From Deltaproteobacteria bacterium UBA3076 (GTDB lineage: Bacteria > Desulfobacterota > Dissulfuribacteria > Dissulfuribacterales > UBA3076), in NCBI GenBank assembly GCA_002367355.1, contig DFBQ01000128.1, positions 1-11,562 of the forward strand: 11,562 nucleotides of DNA, written 5' to 3'. Below the pieces are notes generated by a model, which saw only the letters and a list, made by a program, of their open reading frames with translations, had not been told where the DNA came from and did no database searches. Both the position numbers and the translations under genes were made by a program. This document shows positions 8,553-11,562 of this stretch, piece after piece. The first letter of the stretch is position 1; each line of letters opens with the position of its first letter.

Positions 8553-8837
8553 ATGAGTGATCAGGAACTTCATCTATTAGAAGATAAAGTCGATAGTCTA
8601 TTAAGATATTGTGAACAATTGGTATCTGAGCGGGATGATTTTCGCAGACAGTCACAGGAACAGGCTTCGCAGCTAAAGGAACTTGAAGATAAATTGGCCC
8701 AGTTTGAAGAAGAGAGGGAAAATGTTCGTCTTCGGGTTTCCGATCTTTTAGGTAGAATCGACCAGGTCGGTACGTTTTCAAAAGGAGCTGAGGATACTGC
8801 TATAGCACGTCAAACTGATATGCCTTCGGGCGTCTAG
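8553..8837 (+). CDS. ZapB-like coiled-coil cell-division protein
   Basis: This small cytoplasmic protein of 94 residues has a heptad-patterned N-terminal two thirds. LHLLEDKVDSLLRYCEQLV (6-24) is followed by a Glu/Gln/Arg-rich helix through about 71 (LKELEDKLAQFEEERENVRL, then RVSDLLGRIDQV). The last 20 residues look disordered. The pattern resembles the short coiled-coil family found immediately upstream of zapA in many Proteobacteria (TIGR02449 / ZapB-like). The likely role is helping ZapA organise the FtsZ ring. The ATG at 8553 has a strong gggagaggg site and sits just behind a good promoter. zapA follows after 5 nt. The family call is from pattern and context; sequence identity in coiled coils is weak evidence. 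Confidence 0.78.
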   Translation: MSDQELHLLEDKVDSLLRYCEQLVSERDDFRRQSQEQASQLKELEDKLAQFEEERENVRLRVSDLLGRIDQVGTFSKGAEDTAIARQTDMPSGV

Positions 8838-8842
8838 ATAAA

Positions 8843-9127
8843 TTGGAAACGACACAAATAAAATTTAATTTTTTTGGTCAGGTGTACGAACTGAAGGCCG
8901 ATGATCCAGAGGTTGATGTCGAGGAAGTCGTAGAATATGTTCAAGCGAAGGTTAGAGAACAGGAGACCTCAAATAAGGGCTTGGCTCCCCACAAGATGGT
9001 GGTTTTAGCCATGCTTAACGTAGGTAAAGACTATATATTAGCCAGGCATCAATTGAGGGAATTAAAAGAGACGGTCGTTAGCAAAACCAGTCGATTGGTT
9101 GCCAAAATTGATTCCGCAATGGATTAA
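8843..9127 (+). CDS. zapA: Cell division protein ZapA
   Basis: ZapA binds FtsZ in the cytoplasm and promotes bundling of filaments at the division site. The 94-residue protein has the ZapA layout. An N-terminal beta-hairpin (IKFNFFGQVYELKADDPE, 6-23) leads into the first helix (VEEVVEYVQAKVREQE). A second region (HKMVVLAMLNVGKDYILARHQL, 50-71) leads into a C-terminal coiled coil. The start is TTG at 8843, only 5 nt after the upstream stop. No strong ribosome binding site is visible, so translational coupling to the upstream gene is likely. The 6S RNA just downstream repeats the zapA-ssrS linkage known from other Proteobacteria. Confidence 0.9.
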   Translation: METTQIKFNFFGQVYELKADDPEVDVEEVVEYVQAKVREQETSNKGLAPHKMVVLAMLNVGKDYILARHQLRELKETVVSKTSRLVAKIDSAMD

Positions 9128-9190
9128 ATTGGTAGATCGTGGTATTATAAAAAATAGAAGAATTAATAGTATAGGTATTACCATTTTTGA

Positions 9191-9234
9191 ACACAGATGG
9201 ACAAAGATTGTCAAATTAATTATCTGTGTATATT
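9191..9234 (+). promoter_or_regulatory. Nested dyad overlapping a candidate 6S RNA promoter
   Basis: acacagat (9191-9198) and atctgtgt (9222-9229) are exact inverted repeats. Inside them a second hairpin forms from gacaa (9200-9204) and ttgtc (9208-9212). A promoter-like pair, TTGTCA (9208-9213, 5 of 6) and TATATT (9229-9234, 5 of 6), overlaps the right half with a short 15-bp spacer. It would start transcription near 9241, about 30 nt before the predicted mature 6S RNA. The dyad could be an operator or the end structure of the zapA transcript. The promoter call is tentative. Confidence 0.38.
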
Positions 9235-9270
9235 TGCGAAAATCTGTTTCCTATTTAACTTGGTTTGTTT

Positions 9271-9440
9271 CCCCTGCTGTGTTGGTGATTGGCAGAGTTT
9301 GTTGAGCCAACTCTCTTTACAAGGGGGTCTCCTCTTCGCATAGGGATGGAAGGAGAGAAATCTCTTTCCCGAATAGCGGATGAGACGCCCACCTGGTTTG
9401 CCAGGTTCAATAAATTTTGTTGACACGGCATAAGCGGGGG
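9271..9440 (+). ncRNA. ssrS: 6S RNA (regulator of RNA polymerase)
   Basis: 6S RNA mimics an open promoter and binds the sigma-70 RNA polymerase holoenzyme. The predicted fold has all the parts. A closing stem pairs cccc (9271-9274) with the terminal gggg, and tgctgtgt (9275-9282) with acacggca (9423-9430). A large asymmetric central bubble follows. Its 3' strand contains the small hairpin acctgg-tttg-ccaggt (9391-9406), a recognised 6S feature. The distal arm pairs gggggtctc (9323-9331) with gagacgccc (9382-9390, one mismatch) and ttcgc (9335-9339) with gcgga (9376-9380). It ends in a hairpin closed by ggg (9343-9345) and ccc (9368-9370). The length of about 170 nt and the position right after zapA both fit. 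Exact ends are uncertain by several bases. Confidence 0.85.
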
Positions 9441-9712
9441 ATTTTATGGGCTATAACCCCGTTCGGGTTCATATATATAAAACGGATATGGTAATAGGTT
9501 GCACATCCATGTGATGTGTTTAGGGAAAATTGAGCAACGGCCAGACCTGACTGCATGGTTAAAGGATGCCATAAAATGGTTTTGGAAATCCGGCCGATTT
9601 GCAATAATAGCTGGACTATTTTAAAGAGGATTTTTTTGCGAACAAAATCCTCTTAAGCAAAAACTCGAAGAAACTAAGTTGATCATCTTAATTCGGGGCT
9701 TGGAAAAAGGCT
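9441..9712. other. Non-coding interval with several hairpins
   Basis: No protein gene with a credible start is visible here. Complementary pairs include aaccc/gggtt (9455-9469), cacatc/gatgtg (9502-9518), gttgc/gcaac (9498-9502 with 9534-9538), aatag/ctatt (9606-9620) and an 11-bp stem aagaggatttt/aaaatcctctt (9624-9634 with 9644-9654). The last is the strongest and could end a transcript, but no T-run follows it on the + strand. The first may stop 6S transcription weakly. Whether the interval encodes a second small RNA cannot be decided from sequence alone. Confidence 0.4.
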
Positions 9713-9740
9713 TTGGACTGATTCAGAAGAGGGATATTTT
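9713..9740 (+). promoter_or_regulatory. Tentative rny promoter
   Basis: TTGGAC (9713-9718) and TATTTT (9735-9740) are 16 bp apart and each match the sigma-70 consensus at four positions. The predicted transcription start near 9747 coincides with the start of the hairpin-rich rny leader. The match is modest. Confidence 0.3.
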
Positions 9741-9746
9741 ATACCT

Positions 9747-9902
9747 GACGGGCCTTTAATAGTCACAGCACATTTTTTGGGTCGATCCCGGCCCGGATTT
9801 CAACCGCCAGCCAAAATCCGTATGTAACCGTCATCAGGCGCTCCACAATGGAGCCGAGATGGGGTGTGGCCATCCTATATGGAAAGGAGGTGCTTACCCA
9901 TC
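9747..9902 (+). promoter_or_regulatory. Structured 5' leader of rny
   Basis: Four stems line up before the gene: cgggcc/ggcccg (9749-9754 with 9790-9795), cggattt/aaatccg (9794-9800 with 9814-9820), gctcca/tggagc (9840-9845 with 9849-9854) and gatgg/ccatc (9858-9862 with 9870-9874). The first two share bases 9794-9795. The last competes with ccat/atgg (9870-9873 with 9879-9882), which ends three bases before the Shine-Dalgarno aggagg (9885-9890). I do not recognise a known riboswitch class. Regulation of RNase Y through this leader, possibly by its own product, is inference. Confidence 0.4.
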
Positions 9903-11465
9903 ATGGAATTATCTTACCTTTTAGTTTCGACCATTTTGGGCCTGTGTATTGGCTTAGCTGCAGGCATATGGTTTGCCAAACGCAAGACTGTTACCACACT
10001 TGATTCAATAAAAGAGGAAGTTGAGCGCTTAAAGAAAGATGCCCTTGCAGAGGCAGAGAGACTGCGTAAGGAAGCCAGGATCCAGGGACAGGAGGAAATA
10101 TTTCAATTAAAAAAAGAGGCCGAGAAAGAGATAAAGGAGTGGAAGGTCGAACTGCGCAGTCAAGAAGGGCGTCTACAGCAAAAAGAGCAGCAGGTAAATC
10201 GCAAATATGAGCTGGTTGACCACAAGGAAATTGAGGTCCTTGAGAAGGAAAAAGCATTACAGCAGTCAGAGCATACCCTCAAGGAAAAGGGAAAAGAGAT
10301 AAAGGGCCTGGTAAATAAACAGAGGAGCCAGCTTGAAAAGATATCAGGTATGTCGGTTCAGGAGGCCAAGGACTGTCTGCTCGAGACATTAGAGGCAGAT
10401 GTTAGACAGGACGCGGCTAAACTGGTTAAAAAGATAGAGACAGAGACCAAGGATACCGCGGAGAAAAGGTCCAAGGAGATAATAGCATTGGCAGTAGCCA
10501 GGTATGCAGGTGAATATGTAGCTGAGCGGACTGTTTCAGTAGTACACTTGCCTAGTGACGAGATGAAAGGCCGTATAATAGGCCGGGAGGGTAGAAATAT
10601 CCGGGCTATAGAGGCAGCTACCGGCATAGATCTAATCATTGATGATACTCCTGAGGCCGTTCTTTTGTCCGGTTTCAATCCAGTGCGTAGAGAAGTGGCC
10701 AGGATTGCCCTTGAGAGGCTGGTGGTTGATGGCAGAATTCACCCAGCCCGCATTGAAGAGGTGGTAAAAAAGGTAGAAAAAGAAATAGATAATACTATTC
10801 GGGAGACAGGAGAACAGGCTGCTTTTGATATTGGAGCTTATGGGATTCATGCTGAACTAATAAAGCTATTGGGCAAGCTTCGTTTCCGCACCAGCTATGC
10901 CCAGAATGTATTGCAGCATTCTATCGAGGTCGCTTTTCTTTGTGGGATAATGGCCTCTGAGTTGGGTGTCAATGTTAAGAAGGCAAAACGGGCCGGACTG
11001 CTTCATGACATCGGGAAGGCTGTGGACCATGAGGTAGAGGGACCGCACGCCATTATAGGCGCCGATCTGGCCAGGAAGTATGGTGAGTCCCAGGATATCG
11101 TACATGCCATTGCAGCACATCACGAAGATGTGAAACCGGATACAGTGATGGCGGTCCTTGTGCAGGCTGCGGATGCCCTTTCAGGAGCAAGGCCCGGGGC
11201 CAGGCGGGAAATGCTTGAGAGCTATGTGCGGCGCCTGGAAGATTTGGAGGGTATTGCCAAGTCATTTGCAGGTGTCAAGAAGTCCTATGCCATCCAGGCA
11301 GGCCGTGAAATACGCATAGTTGTTCTCAGTGACAAGGTGTCTGATGCAGAGACTTCGTTTCTGTGTCGGGAGGTGGCTAAAAAGATAGAGAGTGAATTGA
11401 GTTATCCCGGTCAAATCAAGGTGACGGTGATACGGGAGACAAGGGCCGTGGAATATGCGAAATAA
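9903..11465 (+). CDS. rny: Ribonuclease Y
   Basis: This membrane-anchored endoribonuclease starts the decay of many mRNAs. The 520-residue length is typical. Residues 4-23 form the N-terminal membrane helix ([20 protein letters not shown]). A long Glu/Lys-rich coiled coil runs to about 165. The KH RNA-binding domain has its GxxG loop at 223-232 ([10 protein letters not shown]). The HD phosphohydrolase domain shows H339 (LQHS), H368-D369 ([12 protein letters not shown]), H406-H407 (AAHHED) and D424 ([16 protein letters not shown]), so the metal site is complete. The ATG at 9903 is chosen because a perfect aggagg lies 12 nt upstream and the membrane helix begins at once; a GTG reading from 9864 would add 13 residues across the Shine-Dalgarno. 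The gene has its own long leader and is probably monocistronic here. Confidence 0.97.
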   Translation: MELSYLLVSTILGLCIGLAAGIWFAKRKTVTTLDSIKEEVERLKKDALAEAERLRKEARIQGQEEIFQLKKEAEKEIKEWKVELRSQEGRLQQKEQQVNRKYELVDHKEIEVLEKEKALQQSEHTLKEKGKEIKGLVNKQRSQLEKISGMSVQEAKDCLLETLEADVRQDAAKLVKKIETETKDTAEKRSKEIIALAVARYAGEYVAERTVSVVHLPSDEMKGRIIGREGRNIRAIEAATGIDLIIDDTPEAVLLSGFNPVRREVARIALERLVVDGRIHPARIEEVVKKVEKEIDNTIRETGEQAAFDIGAYGIHAELIKLLGKLRFRTSYAQNVLQHSIEVAFLCGIMASELGVNVKKAKRAGLLHDIGKAVDHEVEGPHAIIGADLARKYGESQDIVHAIAAHHEDVKPDTVMAVLVQAADALSGARPGARREMLESYVRRLEDLEGIAKSFAGVKKSYAIQAGREIRIVVLSDKVSDAETSFLCREVAKKIESELSYPGQIKVTVIRETRAVEYAK

Positions 11466-11509
11466 ATCATGAATTTAGGGTAATTTCTCAATAAGTCTGG
11501 GTACAGTCA

Positions 11510-11562
11510 CTGGATTCCCGCCTTCGCGGGAATGACGGGCGCTCACACCCAATCGTCATTCC
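11510..11562. repeat. Inverted-repeat intergenic element, with the start of an opposed second copy
   Basis: attcccgc (11514-11521) and gcgggaat (11526-11533) form a perfect 8-bp hairpin with a cttc loop, flanked by ctgg and gacggg. The last nine bases of the window, cgtcattcc (11554-11562), are the exact reverse complement of ggaatgacg (11529-11537), so a second copy in the opposite orientation appears to begin there. Units of the form TGGATTCCCG...CGGGAATGACG are, from general knowledge, common dispersed intergenic repeats in several bacterial lineages. No clear T-run follows, but the pair could also act as an rny transcript end. 11466-11509 shows nothing else. Confidence 0.7.

Noticed and set aside
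9099..9305. 68-codon open frame on the + strand running from zapA into the 6S RNA
   Set aside because: It overlaps the end of zapA in another frame and the 5' strand of the 6S RNA; the peptide is unremarkable.
9407..9604. 65-codon open frame on the - strand after 6S RNA
   Set aside because: It overlaps the 3' strand of the 6S RNA and has no family similarity; the length is expected by chance.
9128..9902. tRNA gene in the long non-coding stretch
   Set aside because: No T-arm consensus with a matching acceptor stem and anticodon arm could be assembled on either strand.
11510..11562. Start of a CRISPR array
   Set aside because: The two copies are inverted rather than direct, and the spacing is too short for a repeat-spacer pattern.

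Overview
The window looks like ordinary chromosomal housekeeping DNA from a Deltaproteobacterium in the broad sense (Desulfobacterota or a close relative). This rests on three things: an F1Fo ATP synthase operon that begins with two b-type stator genes and lacks the a and c subunit genes, a b subunit that carries a signal peptide, and a zapB-like / zapA / 6S RNA / rny block. All recognisable genes are on the + strand. I cannot name a genus from sequence alone.

Layout. 1-77 is the end of an intergenic region with a short 7-bp-period repeat. 78-1087 holds two overlapping queuosine-precursor genes, queD and queE. 1088-1220 contains a candidate promoter with a perfect AT-rich palindrome in its spacer. 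1221-7335 is a complete seven-gene set, b', b, delta, alpha, gamma, beta, epsilon (atpX-atpF-atpH-atpA-atpG-atpD-atpC), closed by a strong intrinsic terminator at 7371-7400. 7419-8414 encodes a GlmU-type nucleotidyltransferase that lacks almost all of the usual acetyltransferase domain. 8500-9127 is a promoter followed by two cell-division genes, a ZapB-like coiled-coil protein and ZapA. 9128-9902 is a 775-nt stretch without a convincing protein gene. It holds a dyad with a promoter-like sequence, a well-supported 6S RNA (about 9271-9440), further hairpins and a structured leader. 9903-11465 is a full-length RNase Y gene. The last 50 bases carry an inverted-repeat intergenic element with the start of an opposed second copy.

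How the genes work together. QueD and QueE catalyse successive steps from dihydroneopterin triphosphate towards preQ0 for tRNA queuosine. The atp genes encode the F1 head plus the peripheral stalk; the proton channel (a and c) must be encoded elsewhere. The GlmU-like protein should make UDP-GlcNAc for peptidoglycan and lipopolysaccharide but needs a separate acetyltransferase. ZapA and the ZapB-like protein assist FtsZ ring assembly. 6S RNA and RNase Y act on global RNA metabolism.

I see no CRISPR array, transposase, integrase, tRNA, rRNA or defence-type gene cluster, and no clear new multi-gene system. The parts most worth a second look are the structured non-coding interval between 6S RNA and rny, the histidine-rich periplasmic segment of the b subunit, the shortened GlmU, and the dyads placed inside two candidate promoters.
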